DNA of 64,000 bases from Chloroflexota bacterium (GCA_018823415.1 JAHJIN010000058.1:1-64000); one strand, 5' to 3'; positions 24,554 through 33,485 are shown, numbered from the stretch's first letter. The notes: a model not told the origin generated them from the sequence alone. Made by a program: numbers and translations.

Positions 24554-24832
24554 ATGCCCGAGATCACCCTGACTATTCGCCACCAGATTGGATTGCATGC
24601 GCGCCCGGCCGCGCTGTTTGTGCGCACGGCCAAGGGGTTCGGCAGCACTATCCGGGTCATGCACGGCGAGCGTGCCGCCAATGCCAAGAGTATACTGGGT
24701 GTATTGGCCCTGGGGGCCACGCAAGGTGCGACCATCACGGTGCAGGCCACCGGAGACGATGCCGACGCGGCCCTAGTCGCTCTGGCCGATCTGGTAGCCA
24801 GCGATTTTGCGGAGGAAACATGCAGCGAATAG
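24554..24832 (+). CDS. ptsH: PTS phosphocarrier protein HPr
   Basis: 92 residues from ATG 24554 behind AAAAAGGAGG. The active-site His15 is in GLHARPA, and the regulatory serine position Ser46 is kept (NAKSILGVL). It carries phosphate from Enzyme I to the IIA protein. The end overlaps the Enzyme I gene by 13 bp. Confidence 0.96.
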   Translation: MPEITLTIRHQIGLHARPAALFVRTAKGFGSTIRVMHGERAANAKSILGVLALGATQGATITVQATGDDADAALVALADLVASDFAEETCSE

Positions 24833-26547
24833 CCGGTGTCCCGGCATCGGGGGGTGTGGCCATTGGACCGGCCTTTCGTTGGCGGCGGGTGGACCTGGAT
24901 ATGGCCCGGAGCCTGACTGAGGACCCGGCCGCCGAATGGTCGCGCTTTCAGGCTGCGCTCCAGGTGGCCGGCGAGCAACTGGAGCAGGTGTGTGTGTATG
25001 CCGAGGAGCAATTGGGCGCTCAAGATGCCGCTATTTTTCGGGCACACCAGTTGATGCTGGATGACCCGGAGCTGCTGGACGCGGTCTTGGTCAGCATCCA
25101 GGAGCAGCGCCTCACCGCCGAATGTGCGCTGAATGACGCGGTCGAGACTTATGTGCAACTGCTGGAATCTCTGGGCGACGAATACATTGGCGCCCGCGCT
25201 GCCGATGTGCGCGACGTGGCCCATCGCCTGCTGTGCGCCCTGCAGAACGTCCCCACATCGCCAGCCGACGAGCTGACGGTGCCAGCCATCATCGTGGCCC
25301 CGGACCTCACCCCCTCGGATACGGTGCTACTGGACAAGTCGCTGGTGCTGGGGTTTTGCACCGCTCAAGGGGGCGCCACATCGCACACGGCTATCCTGGC
25401 CCGGGGCCTGGGACTGCCGGCCGTGGTGGGGGCCGGCCCGGCCGTGCTCGACATCCCAGCCCTGGCCCCGCTCATCTTGGACGGCGACCAGGGTGCCGTG
25501 CTGGTTGCGCCGGACGAAGGGACGGTTGCCGCCTATCGTGCCCGCCAGTCGGCAGCCCAGGCTGTGCAGGTCCGGGCGCAGTCTTGTGCTCACGAGCCGG
25601 CCATCACCCGGGATGGCCACTGCATCGAGGTCGTCGCCAACGTGGGCAATGTGGCCGGCGCCCAGGCCGCCCGCGAGGCCGGCGCAGAGGGCATTGGCCT
25701 GCTGCGCACCGAGTTCCTGTACCTGGAACGCACCGCCCTGCCAGACGAAGAGGAGCAATACCGGGCCTATCGCGCCATCGCCGACGTGTTTGGCACGCAA
25801 CCGGTGGTCTTGCGCACCCTGGACATTGGCGGGGACAAAGAGCTGCCCTACCTGGACCTGCCGCGAGAGATGAATCCCTTCCTGGGGCTGCGGGCCATCC
25901 GGCTGTGTCTGGCCCGGCCTGACCTGCTCAAACCCCAACTGCGAGCCGCGCTGCGGGCCGGGGCCGGCCGCAATCTCAAGATCATGTTTCCCATGATCGC
26001 CACTGTGGCCGAGGTGCGCGCGGCCCGGGCTTTGCTCGACGAGTGTCGCGTGGAACTGGCGGCCCAGGGGCAACCGGTGACCGAGGACCTGCAAGTGGGC
26101 ATCATGGTCGAGATCCCGGCAGCCGCCGTCATGGCCGACCGGCTGGCCCCCGAGGTGGATTTCTTTTCCATCGGCACCAACGACCTGAGCCAGTACACCC
26201 TGGCTGCCGACCGCACCAACGCCCAGGTGGCGCATCTGGCGTCGGCCTTTCAGCCGGCCGTGCTGCGCCTGGTACATCAGGTCATTACAGCGGCGCACGC
26301 CCGGTCCAAATGGGTGGGCCTGTGCGGCGAGTTGGCCGGCGAACCCCTGGCCGTGCCCATCCTGCTGGGCCTGGGCCTGGACGAGTTTAGCATGAACCCG
26401 CCGGCTATTCCCCGGGCCAAAGAGATCCTGCGGTCCCTGAGCCTGGAAGAAGCGCGCCAGATCGCCCAGGCCGCGCTCGAACTGGACGATCCCGAGGCCA
26501 TCCAATCGCTGGTGCGCGCACGCGTGCCGGCCGCCCAGACAGAGTAA
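24820..26547 (+). CDS. ptsI: PTS Enzyme I, phosphoenolpyruvate-protein phosphotransferase
   Basis: 575 residues, the normal length. Phosphohistidine H189 lies in GGATSHTAILARG, and the PEP-binding C domain shows GIGLLRTEFLYLER, IGTNDLSQYTLAADR and the active-site cysteine in LCGELAGEP. It transfers phosphate from PEP to HPr. Finding Enzyme I and HPr beside a single sugar permease suggests the whole PTS may be dedicated to, or acquired with, this sugar system. Confidence 0.97.
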   Translation: MQRIAGVPASGGVAIGPAFRWRRVDLDMARSLTEDPAAEWSRFQAALQVAGEQLEQVCVYAEEQLGAQDAAIFRAHQLMLDDPELLDAVLVSIQEQRLTAECALNDAVETYVQLLESLGDEYIGARAADVRDVAHRLLCALQNVPTSPADELTVPAIIVAPDLTPSDTVLLDKSLVLGFCTAQGGATSHTAILARGLGLPAVVGAGPAVLDIPALAPLILDGDQGAVLVAPDEGTVAAYRARQSAAQAVQVRAQSCAHEPAITRDGHCIEVVANVGNVAGAQAAREAGAEGIGLLRTEFLYLERTALPDEEEQYRAYRAIADVFGTQPVVLRTLDIGGDKELPYLDLPREMNPFLGLRAIRLCLARPDLLKPQLRAALRAGAGRNLKIMFPMIATVAEVRAARALLDECRVELAAQGQPVTEDLQVGIMVEIPAAAVMADRLAPEVDFFSIGTNDLSQYTLAADRTNAQVAHLASAFQPAVLRLVHQVITAAHARSKWVGLCGELAGEPLAVPILLGLGLDEFSMNPPAIPRAKEILRSLSLEEARQIAQAALELDDPEAIQSLVRARVPAAQTE

Positions 26548-26556
26548 GGAGCAGCC

Positions 26557-26913
26557 ATGAACGTTGCCCAACTGCGCGTGCTCTTGCGCGTGCCCGATTT
26601 TGAGGCCAGCGTGCGATTTTACCAGGACGTGCTGGGGCTGGAATGCCTGCGCCGCTGGGAGAACCCTAAAGGCTGCGGCATCATCCTGCGGGCCGGTACC
26701 GGCGGTTCTATCGAGTTGATCGGCCCGCGCGACGAGCCGCCGACGCGCCGGGTAGAGCTGTGGCTCCAGGTGGACGACGTGGCCGGCGCATACGAGCGCG
26801 TGCAGGCCTGGGGCGCAACCATCGCCCGCGAACTGGCCGACGACCCCTGGGGCACGAGCTCTTTTGGCCTGGATGACCCGGACGGCACCCGCGTCTGGGT
26901 CTATCAGGGCTGA
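26557..26913 (+). CDS. VOC-superfamily (glyoxalase/bleomycin-resistance fold) protein
   Basis: 118 residues starting nine bases after ptsI. The vicinal-oxygen-chelate fold is shown by VPDFEASVRFYQDVLGLE near the N-terminus, GSIELIGP in the middle and FGLDDPDGTRVWVYQG at the end. The Glu in SIELIG and the other metal positions are not clear enough to name a reaction. Its place in the PTS operon suggests sugar-related isomerase or detoxification work. Confidence 0.8.
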   Translation: MNVAQLRVLLRVPDFEASVRFYQDVLGLECLRRWENPKGCGIILRAGTGGSIELIGPRDEPPTRRVELWLQVDDVAGAYERVQAWGATIARELADDPWGTSSFGLDDPDGTRVWVYQG

Positions 26914-26922
26914 GAAGTCACC

Positions 26923-27663
26923 ATGTACCTGGGCGCACGTACGCATTCGCTGGACGACATCGAGTTTCTAGCCCGGGCCGGGTTCGATTTCGCCGAGCTC
27001 GACTGGAAGGACCCCGTCGCTCTCAAAGAGATTCTGCCGGCGCTGGCGGCCCTGCAAGACCAGTACGGCATCGACTATTTGGCCCACGGCCCCAACGAGC
27101 GTAATCCCTTTGACGTGGACGAGATCATCCAGGTTTTGGGACCGACCGTGTGCGACCTGCTGGACCTGGCCCCCGGCCTGGACATCACCCGCCACACCCA
27201 GCACCTCTGGCTGGACCCGCGATTCATGAGCGCGCCGGACATTGCCCGCAAGCTGGACCTGCTGGAGACGTGGCTGGAACACGCGGACCGGGCCGGTGTC
27301 ACGCTCTGCATCGAAAACCTGAGCGAGCACGCCGACCATTTCGCGCCGGCGTTTCAGCGCCTGCCGGCCCTGTGCATGACCCTGGACGTCGGCCACGCCG
27401 AGATCCTGTCCCGGCCCAACGCCTCGTTTGCCTTTGTCGCCCGCCTTCCAGACCGCATCCGGCACGTGCACCTCCACGACAATCATGGCGGCGACGAGGT
27501 CAAGGACGACCTGCACCTACCTATCGGTCAAGGCAGCATCGACGTGGCCGGCATCCTGGGCCAGTTGCGCGTGGCGGGTTACGCCGGCGGGTTCAGTTTC
27601 GAGATCCCGCTCCCGGACGCGGCTCAGAGCCGCCAGGCCATCCGGACCATGTGGGGCGAATAA
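26923..27663 (+). CDS. Sugar phosphate isomerase/epimerase-like TIM barrel (AP endonuclease 2 family)
   Basis: 246 residues starting nine bases after the VOC gene. The metal-site motifs of the family are visible: CIENLSEH, TLDVGHAEI, HVHLHDNHGGDEVKDDLHLPIG and the final FSFEIPLP. Members isomerise or epimerise sugars, inosose or hydroxypyruvate. It is the last gene of the HPr-Enzyme I operon. Confidence 0.85.
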   Translation: MYLGARTHSLDDIEFLARAGFDFAELDWKDPVALKEILPALAALQDQYGIDYLAHGPNERNPFDVDEIIQVLGPTVCDLLDLAPGLDITRHTQHLWLDPRFMSAPDIARKLDLLETWLEHADRAGVTLCIENLSEHADHFAPAFQRLPALCMTLDVGHAEILSRPNASFAFVARLPDRIRHVHLHDNHGGDEVKDDLHLPIGQGSIDVAGILGQLRVAGYAGGFSFEIPLPDAAQSRQAIRTMWGE

Positions 27664-27683
27664 CTGGCTTTTCCCGGCTACCC

Positions 27684-27712
27684 TTGCCAACCTACCGGAG
27701 ATATGATATGAT
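27684..27712 (+). promoter_or_regulatory. Promoter of the roadblock gene
   Basis: TTGCCA (27684-27689), a 17-base spacer and TATGAT (27707-27712), with a second overlapping TATGAT five bases earlier. The gene starts at 27761 behind AAAGGAGGG. Confidence 0.6.
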
Positions 27713-27760
27713 ACTCTTGGTCGTGCGGGGAGAGCTTCTGACTGCATAAAGGAGGGTGCC

Positions 27761-28132
27761 ATGAACGAGTCTCGCAGCGAACAGATCATGGAATGCCTGC
27801 GGCAGTTGCACATGAGCACGCCAGACATGGAAGCCGCAGCCGTCGTCCACCGTAGTGGCCTCGTCATGTCGTCCACCTTGCCGCTGGGGGCGGTCGAAGA
27901 CCGGGTTGCGGCCATGTCGGCCGCCATGATTGCCCTGGACGAGCGCATTGCCCAGGAATTGTCCCGTGGTCGATTGCTCCAGACCTATCTCCGTGGTGAA
28001 CACGGCTATATCTGCATGGTCGCTGTGGGGGACGAGGCGGTGCTTACCACCCTGGCCCGCGATGGGGCCATGGTGGGCTTGGTGCTACATAGCATGCAGC
28101 GCGTGGCCCAGGAATTGGCTCAACTCATCTAG
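27761..28132 (+). CDS. Roadblock/LC7-domain protein
   Basis: 123 residues with a strong ribosome site. The pattern AAAVVHRSGLVMSST, then RGEHGYICMVAVGDEAVLTTLARDGAMVGLVLHSM, fits the roadblock/LC7 (MglB-like) alpha-beta fold. Such proteins dimerise and often regulate small GTPases, but no MglA-like GTPase is beside it. It has its own promoter and is followed by a hairpin, so it is probably monocistronic. Confidence 0.65.
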   Translation: MNESRSEQIMECLRQLHMSTPDMEAAAVVHRSGLVMSSTLPLGAVEDRVAAMSAAMIALDERIAQELSRGRLLQTYLRGEHGYICMVAVGDEAVLTTLARDGAMVGLVLHSMQRVAQELAQLI

Positions 28133-28153
28133 CCAATGCCGGAACCTGACACA

Positions 28154-28197
28154 TACCAGGTGGGACAGTTTCCCTGATTGGGACTGTCCCACTGGTA
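28154..28197 (+). terminator. Hairpin after the roadblock gene
   Basis: An arm at 28154-28169 (TACCAGGTGGGACAGT) pairs with 28183-28197 (ACTGTCCCACTGGTA) with a single bulged base. The loop contains TCCC...GGGA, allowing extra pairs. No T-run follows, so this is either a factor-assisted terminator or a dispersed palindrome. Confidence 0.55.
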
Positions 28198-28215
28198 CAA
28201 TGAGCTAGTAAGATA

Positions 28216-28665
28216 ATGAAACGATACCTACCATTAGCTACTGGAATCTTGTTCGTTGTACTGGTCCTGGTCGTGGCGAATGCCTGCACCGAAGGGCCGT
28301 TGCCTATCCCCACCCAGGGCGGGATCGCCACGCCCACACGCGCGCCCACGTTCACGCCGCCGGGCTGGCAGCCCACGCAACCGCCCGTGCCGACCGTCGC
28401 CACCGCCACGCAGCCGCCGGCGACCAGCCCCTCGCCCACTAGCGGGCAGCCCACCGTCCCGGTCCTCCCCACAGCCACGACCGCCGCGGCCACGGTCAGT
28501 CCCACCACGGCCGTCCAGCCCACTGCCACGGCGACAGGCGTGCCGCCTACCCTGCCGCCTACGGCCACCCATACGCCGGAGCCGCCGGGGCCGTCGCCCA
28601 CGCGCGGCGGCTACCCTCAGCCTACGCCACCGCCCACCGGGGCCGCGCCTACCGCGTATCCATAG
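28216..28665 (+). CDS. Pro/Thr-rich lipoprotein
   Basis: 149 residues. Residues 1-24 are a lipoprotein signal: MKRY, a hydrophobic core and a lipobox-like VVANAC, giving Cys24 as the lipidated residue. The mature part is almost all Pro, Thr, Ala and Gln (PTATATGVPPTLPP style), with no fold visible. It looks like a surface-exposed linker or stalk. It ends 12 bases before the DUF2723 gene. The C-rich composition makes the exact frame less certain than usual, but the signal peptide supports it. Confidence 0.6.
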   Translation: MKRYLPLATGILFVVLVLVVANACTEGPLPIPTQGGIATPTRAPTFTPPGWQPTQPPVPTVATATQPPATSPSPTSGQPTVPVLPTATTAAATVSPTTAVQPTATATGVPPTLPPTATHTPEPPGPSPTRGGYPQPTPPPTGAAPTAYP

Positions 28666-28677
28666 CCCGGGGACCTT

Positions 28678-31197
28678 ATGTCGCCATCGAGACGCCGGTT
28701 CATCCCGCCGCTGGACGCCTGGATCGCCCTGGGCCTGACCGCGCTGGTCCTGGCCCTATACCTGCGCACGCTGGCCCCCTCGGTCCTGCGCATCTTTGAC
28801 GACTGCCTCGAATTCCAACTAGTCTGCCCCACGCTGGGCATCGCCCATCCCACCGGCTATCCCCTGTACACGCTGCTGGGCTACGCCTGCTCGCGGTTGA
28901 TCCCCGTGGGCGACGCGGCCTATCGCGTGAACGTGCTGTCGGCGCTGACCGCCGCGCTCACGGCCGGGCTGGTCTACCTGAGCGTGGTGGCCGGGCTGCG
29001 GCTGGTCCGGCCCGATGGCGTTTGGGCCGGGCGCATCTCTGGCCTCGTCGCCGGGGGCACGCTGGCCGCGTCTGCCACTTTCTGGGAGTACAGCACCGTC
29101 GCCGAGGTGTACACGCTCAATGCGCTGTTCCTGGCGGCGATGGCCTTTTTGCTGGTGCGCTGGGCCGTGGTGCGGGACCGATCCACGCTGTTCTGGGCCG
29201 CCCTCTGTTTTGGCCTCAGCCTCACGCACCACCGCACCATGCTGTTGCTGGCCCCGGTGTTCCTGCTATTCATCGTCGCGCTGGATTGGCGCGCCCTGTT
29301 CCAGGACCTCGGACGCCGTCTGCTCGCCATCGTGCTGCCCCTGTTGCTCTATCTCTATATCCCCTGGCGCGGTCTAAGCACCACGTCGCTGGACGGCCAA
29401 TATCAGAACACCGTCCCCGGCTTTGTCCAGTGGACGCTGGGCCTGTACAGCGCGTGGTGGCAGCGCGTCGAATCGCCGGCCGAGCTGGGCGCCAACCTGG
29501 CTGCCTATCGCGACCTGGTTATGATGGATTTTACCATCGTCGGCGTGGCCCTGGCCCTCGTCGGGTTCCTTTGGCTCCTCTGGCAGATCCGCCCAGGCTC
29601 CCTCTCCCATACCCGGCGAGTCGCCGTCAAGGATGAAAATCTATCGCAGACTGCGGCTGCCCCAGCCGCGCCGAATTGCGGCTCAGGGGAGCCGCAGTTT
29701 GCGACGAGAAGCCATTTGCGGAGCAGGGCCGGGGTGGGAGCCTTGGCATTGCTTCTGGGCCTGAGCTATGCCGGCCTCACCCTCTTTTCCGTCGTCTATC
29801 GGGGCATCGGCGGCTTTCCGGCCTTCTTTTTCATCGCGCCGCACGTCTTTTTGGCAATGCTCGTTGGTATTGGGGTTTATGCATCTGCTCGTCCCATTGC
29901 CCTTCTGCTCGATAGACGGCAGACGGCAGACGGCAGACGGCGGTCGGCCGTCTGCCGTCGCCTACTGCCCGTTGCTTACTGCCTGCTGTTTCTGTTGCTG
30001 CCGATGTTTTTGATCACGACAAACTTGCCCACTCACGACATGAGCCATGACACCGCTGTGCGCGACGCCGGCTGCGACGTGATGAGCCAGCCGTTGGAGC
30101 CGGACGCGGCCATCGTGGGCATCCTGGGCGAGACGACGCTGGTGCGCTATTTTCAAGAGACGCACGGTTTGCGCCCGGATTTGCACCCCATCCCGGCCGA
30201 CAGCGAAGAGGCGCGATTGGCCGCCGTGACGGAGCAACTGGCGGCCGGCCGGGCCGTCTATCTCACCCGGCCCTTACCCGGCGCGGCCGGGCGCTGGTAC
30301 CTGTCGTCGGCCGGGCCGCTGATCCGGGTCCGCACCCAACCCGAGGTGGCCCCGCCGCCGACCATGTCGGTCCGCTGCGACCTAGAGGTTGCCAATGGCG
30401 TGCGGTTCCTGGGCTATGACCTGGCGGCCCTGAACGACGGCACCGAGGGACCATTGCCGGTCGAGTCAGGCAAGCGGCTGCGCGTCACCCTGTACTGGTA
30501 TCCTACCCGGCCCATCACCGACGACCTGCTGGTCTTTGTCCACGTGCTCGACGCGGCCGGGCACCGGCTGGGCCAGGACGACGCGCCGCCGGTCCGGGCC
30601 GCCTACCCCTCGTCGGCGTGGCGACCCGGTGAGGTGGTGGCCGACACCCACGACGTGCGCGTGCTTCCCGGCGCGCCGCCGGGCGCATACCGCTTGCGCG
30701 TGGGCTGGGAAACGCCCGACGGCCGCGCGCTGGACGTAGTGGTTGGGTCCGACGTGGTGGGCGAGTTCCCGGTGCGCCGCCCGACCCAGCCGCCGTCCGT
30801 GGCAGACGCCCAGGCCACCATTGCCCACCCCATACATGTCGAGTTTGGAGACGTGGTGCTTCTGGGTCACGACCTGGAGCCGGTGACGGTGCGGCCGGGG
30901 GAGCCGGTGTCGTTTGCTACGCTCTGGCAGGCTAGGACCGCGCCCGGCGCAGATTATGGCCTCATGATACACCTGCGGGATGACTCGGGTACTACCCACG
31001 GGACATTCTTCTTGCCATTGAGCCCAGATTATCCCACCAGCCGGTGGGTGGCTGGCGAAATCGTGAGAGAGCACATCACATTCGCGGTATCTCCCGACCT
31101 TTATCCCCACGTGTACATGGTGGAGCTGAGCGTGGGTGTCCCCGACAGTGCACCATCGCGGACAGAGTGGATTCAGGACATCACGGTGTCGCCGTGA
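28678..31197 (+). CDS. DUF2723-family polytopic membrane protein (glycosyltransferase-C-like)
   Basis: 839 residues. The N-terminal 450 residues have about ten helices and the DUF2723 features YLRTLAPSVLRIFDDCLEFQ and HPTGYPLYTLLGY, which resemble the catalytic end of lipid-linked protein O-mannosyltransferases. Residues about 560-839 are soluble, probably extracellular, beta-rich domains (two similar halves with a VRFLGYDL / VVLLGHDL start). Two palindromic elements are inserted in frame at 29644-29704 and 29913-29958 (residues about 323-343 and 412-427), in loops between helices. The radical SAM gene overlaps its stop. Confidence 0.8.
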   Translation: MSPSRRRFIPPLDAWIALGLTALVLALYLRTLAPSVLRIFDDCLEFQLVCPTLGIAHPTGYPLYTLLGYACSRLIPVGDAAYRVNVLSALTAALTAGLVYLSVVAGLRLVRPDGVWAGRISGLVAGGTLAASATFWEYSTVAEVYTLNALFLAAMAFLLVRWAVVRDRSTLFWAALCFGLSLTHHRTMLLLAPVFLLFIVALDWRALFQDLGRRLLAIVLPLLLYLYIPWRGLSTTSLDGQYQNTVPGFVQWTLGLYSAWWQRVESPAELGANLAAYRDLVMMDFTIVGVALALVGFLWLLWQIRPGSLSHTRRVAVKDENLSQTAAAPAAPNCGSGEPQFATRSHLRSRAGVGALALLLGLSYAGLTLFSVVYRGIGGFPAFFFIAPHVFLAMLVGIGVYASARPIALLLDRRQTADGRRRSAVCRRLLPVAYCLLFLLLPMFLITTNLPTHDMSHDTAVRDAGCDVMSQPLEPDAAIVGILGETTLVRYFQETHGLRPDLHPIPADSEEARLAAVTEQLAAGRAVYLTRPLPGAAGRWYLSSAGPLIRVRTQPEVAPPPTMSVRCDLEVANGVRFLGYDLAALNDGTEGPLPVESGKRLRVTLYWYPTRPITDDLLVFVHVLDAAGHRLGQDDAPPVRAAYPSSAWRPGEVVADTHDVRVLPGAPPGAYRLRVGWETPDGRALDVVVGSDVVGEFPVRRPTQPPSVADAQATIAHPIHVEFGDVVLLGHDLEPVTVRPGEPVSFATLWQARTAPGADYGLMIHLRDDSGTTHGTFFLPLSPDYPTSRWVAGEIVREHITFAVSPDLYPHVYMVELSVGVPDSAPSRTEWIQDITVSP
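29644..29704. repeat. Palindromic element inserted in frame in the DUF2723 gene
   Basis: TCGCAGACTGCGGCT (29644-29658) pairs with AGCCGCAGTTTGCGA (29690-29704) with one mismatch, and the 31-base loop holds inner CCCCAGCCGC / GCGGCTCAGGGG pairing. It encodes a loop of about 20 residues between two helices. Confidence 0.7.
29913..29958. repeat. Heptamer tandem repeat with inverted copies inside the DUF2723 gene
   Basis: Four exact tandem copies of AGACGGC (29913-29940) are followed by the inverted form GCCGTCT GCCGTC (29946-29958). Translated in frame it gives a short basic loop (RRQTADGRRRSAVCRR) between helices. Confidence 0.85.
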
Positions 31198-32198
31198 CCG
31201 AGACCGGCTGGCCCAGCTACTCTCCCCTGGCTCGCTCCGGCGAACTAGCCCGGCGTGCCCAACTTGGCCGAGAGATGATGCGGGCGTGCCGGGTCTGCCC
31301 GCGCGAATGCGGCGTGGACCGGCTGGCCGGCGAGTTGGGCGTGTGCCGGCAGGGGCCAGAGGCCCGGTTGTCCAGTTGGAACCTGCACGCCTGGGAAGAG
31401 CCACCCATCAGCGGCACGCGCGGGTCCGGCACCATCTTTTTCTCCGGGTGCGTGGGCCGCTGCCTGTTCTGCCAGAACTGGCCTATCAGCCAACTGGGCC
31501 ACGGGCAAACCGTCTCGGCGGAGCGGCTGGCCGAGATGATGCTGGAATTGCAAGGCCGGGGCGCGCACAACATCAACCTGGTGACAGCCACGCATTTCGT
31601 GCCGGCGGTGCTGGCCGCGCTGGACATTGCCGCGCAAGAGGGCCTGTGCCTGCCCCTGGTCTACAACTGCGGCGGTTACGAGAGCGTGGAGGTTTTGCGC
31701 CTGCTGGACGGCGTGGTGGACGTGTACCTGCCAGACGCCAAGTACGCCGACGACGCCGTGGCCCGGCGGCTATCGGGCTTTACCGGCTATGTGGCGGCGA
31801 ACCGGGCCGCGTTGCGCGAGATGCACCGGCAGGTGGGCGACGAGTTGGTGCTGGATGAGGACGGGATCGCCCGGCGTGGCCTCATCGTGCGGCATATGGT
31901 GCTGCCGGCGGGGCTGGCCGGCACCGCCGAGGTGCTGCGCTGGATCGCCGCCGAGCTATCGCCCGGGGTGCACGTGAGCCTCATGGCCCAGTATTGCCCG
32001 GCTTATCGCGCCGAGGACGACCCGGTGCTGGGCCGGCCCATCACCGAAAATGAATACCTGGCGGCGCTGGATGCCTTTGACGCAGCCGGCCTCGAACAGG
32101 GTTGGCGGCAAGAATATCATGGCGATCCAGAAGATATGTTTGGCCTTGAGGTCAATAGTCCATCAAGCTGTGCAAAACCCGGCCAAAACCGCGCGTAA
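31194..32198 (+). CDS. PflX-like radical SAM protein
   Basis: Start GTG 31194 overlaps the DUF2723 stop as GTGA (334 aa). The N-terminal cysteine set C32, C35, C39 and C51 (CRVCPRECGVDR, GVC) is the signature of the PflX/COG1313 branch, and the radical SAM site is C86-x3-C90-x2-C93 (GCVGRCLFCQNW). Relatives are annotated as pyruvate-formate-lyase-activating-like enzymes but their substrates are largely unknown. No glycyl-radical enzyme is nearby. The in-frame ATG at codon 28 would cut off part of the N-terminal motif region's lead-in, so GTG is preferred. Confidence 0.87.
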   Translation: MTETGWPSYSPLARSGELARRAQLGREMMRACRVCPRECGVDRLAGELGVCRQGPEARLSSWNLHAWEEPPISGTRGSGTIFFSGCVGRCLFCQNWPISQLGHGQTVSAERLAEMMLELQGRGAHNINLVTATHFVPAVLAALDIAAQEGLCLPLVYNCGGYESVEVLRLLDGVVDVYLPDAKYADDAVARRLSGFTGYVAANRAALREMHRQVGDELVLDEDGIARRGLIVRHMVLPAGLAGTAEVLRWIAAELSPGVHVSLMAQYCPAYRAEDDPVLGRPITENEYLAALDAFDAAGLEQGWRQEYHGDPEDMFGLEVNSPSSCAKPGQNRA

Positions 32199-32201
32199 CC
32201 C

Positions 32202-32230
32202 TTTACTTCTGCGGCGAAATGTGATATATT
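32202..32230 (+). promoter_or_regulatory. Promoter of the two-helix membrane protein gene
   Basis: TTTACT (32202-32207), a 17-base spacer and TATATT (32225-32230). It is AT-rich compared with its surroundings. The gene starts at 32345 behind AAGGAGGAGG, leaving a leader of about 110 bases. Confidence 0.55.
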
Positions 32231-32344
32231 ATACGTGAACCAAGCCTTGCGATGTAAAGTTGCGCGTGGCATAGCTTTGGCTTGCCGCTGCTGATCGCAT
32301 GGCGCTACTGTCTCCCAACCCTGCCTTATACAAGGAGGAGGACA

Positions 32345-33409
32345 ATGTTTTCAATGGTTGGACGGTTCATCCTCATTGGATTGATTGTGGGCGTGATCCT
32401 GGGGTTGATCGTGGGCTTGCTGGTTGGCTGGGTGGTGTGGCCGGTCAAATGGCATTATGCAAACCAGTGGATCGATGACTATGTGGTGCTGGTGAGCAAG
32501 GCCTATGTCCAGGACAATGACCTGGCGCGTGCCCAGTGGCGTCTAGAGGCTACGCTCGAGTGGCCCCCGGCCGAGCAGGGCCAGCGCATCACCGAAGTGT
32601 TGACCCGCTACCAGGAATATGGTACGCCGCAGGAAACGACCCAGCTCAAGGCCCTCATGAATGCCCTGGGGGGCACTGCCCCCACGCCTATGCCGGGTAG
32701 CCCGGTGCCAACCTCGCTGGCGCCCACCTCGGTTGGGCCGGGCACGCAGGTCCCCCTGCAAACGCCCACTGCCGGTGGCGGCCTGGACCTGGGCGGGTTG
32801 GTCGGGTCGCTCTTGCCGGTGTGCTGTGTGGGGCTGATCGCGGTACTCGTGGTGGTGGCGGTCGTGTTCCTGTGGACGAATCGGTCCAAGTTCCTGGGCG
32901 GCCTCAAGCGCGGCCCGGCCTGGACCGAGGAGGGCGAAGCCTGGACCACTGTCGAGCCGGGCATGGCGCCCGCCGGCCCGCACATGCGATTCACGGCGCG
33001 TTATGCCCTGGGCCAGGACAATTATGAGGAATCGTTCTCGGTCGAAAGTGCCGCCGGGGGATTCTTTGGCGAGTGCGGTGTCAGCGCCGCAGAGCGCCTG
33101 GGCAAAGAAGGGCCAGACAAGGTAACGGCTTTTGACGTGTGGCTCTTTGACGTCGCCAGCCGCGAAACCGTAACCAAGGTCTTGCTCAGTGATTGGGGCT
33201 ACAAGGACGACCCGCTGCGCACGCAACTTATCTCGCGGGGCGGCGTAATCCTGGCGGAAAAAGGCAAAGTGGTCACGCTGGAAACGCAAAACCTGCGCGT
33301 CGACATCAAGGTGGTTGACTTTGGCTATGGCGACCAGGATGGCCTGCCCGACAACAGCTTTTTCTCCTTTATCACGCTGGACATGGTGGCCCAGATCAAA
33401 GAAGCATAG
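32345..33409 (+). CDS. Uncharacterised two-helix membrane protein
   Basis: 354 residues from ATG 32345. One helix at about 7-33 (LIGLIVGVILGLIVGLLVG), a Pro/Thr-rich linker near 115-150, a second helix at about 160-180 (CCVGLIAVLVVVAVVFLW), then a soluble domain of about 170 residues rich in charged and aromatic residues, with GYGDQDGLPDNSFF near the end. I do not recognise the soluble domain. A strong intrinsic terminator follows, so it is a single-gene transcript. Confidence 0.75.
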   Translation: MFSMVGRFILIGLIVGVILGLIVGLLVGWVVWPVKWHYANQWIDDYVVLVSKAYVQDNDLARAQWRLEATLEWPPAEQGQRITEVLTRYQEYGTPQETTQLKALMNALGGTAPTPMPGSPVPTSLAPTSVGPGTQVPLQTPTAGGGLDLGGLVGSLLPVCCVGLIAVLVVVAVVFLWTNRSKFLGGLKRGPAWTEEGEAWTTVEPGMAPAGPHMRFTARYALGQDNYEESFSVESAAGGFFGECGVSAAERLGKEGPDKVTAFDVWLFDVASRETVTKVLLSDWGYKDDPLRTQLISRGGVILAEKGKVVTLETQNLRVDIKVVDFGYGDQDGLPDNSFFSFITLDMVAQIKEA

Positions 33410-33430
33410 GCCAACCGCCCACAAAATAAT

Positions 33431-33466
33431 AGTCCGGGGGTCACACAAGGCCCCCGGACTTTTTTT
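33431..33466 (+). terminator. Rho-independent terminator
   Basis: AGTCCGGGGG (33431-33440) and CCCCCGGACT (33451-33460) make a perfect 10-bp stem, followed at once by a run of seven T bases (33460-33466). Confidence 0.95.
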
Positions 33467-33485
33467 GATCGTGTTTGGCCGATCC

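Noticed and set aside
24820-26547. A broken Enzyme I, because HPr and Enzyme I overlap
   Set aside because: The 13-bp overlap is a normal translational coupling and all Enzyme I motifs are intact.
29913-29958. A CRISPR-like or minisatellite array
   Set aside because: Only four seven-base units with no spacers. It is a short tandem and inverted repeat, not an array.
29640-29960. Frameshift or pseudogene in the DUF2723 gene
   Set aside because: The frame stays open through both palindromes, and helices and soluble domains continue normally on either side.
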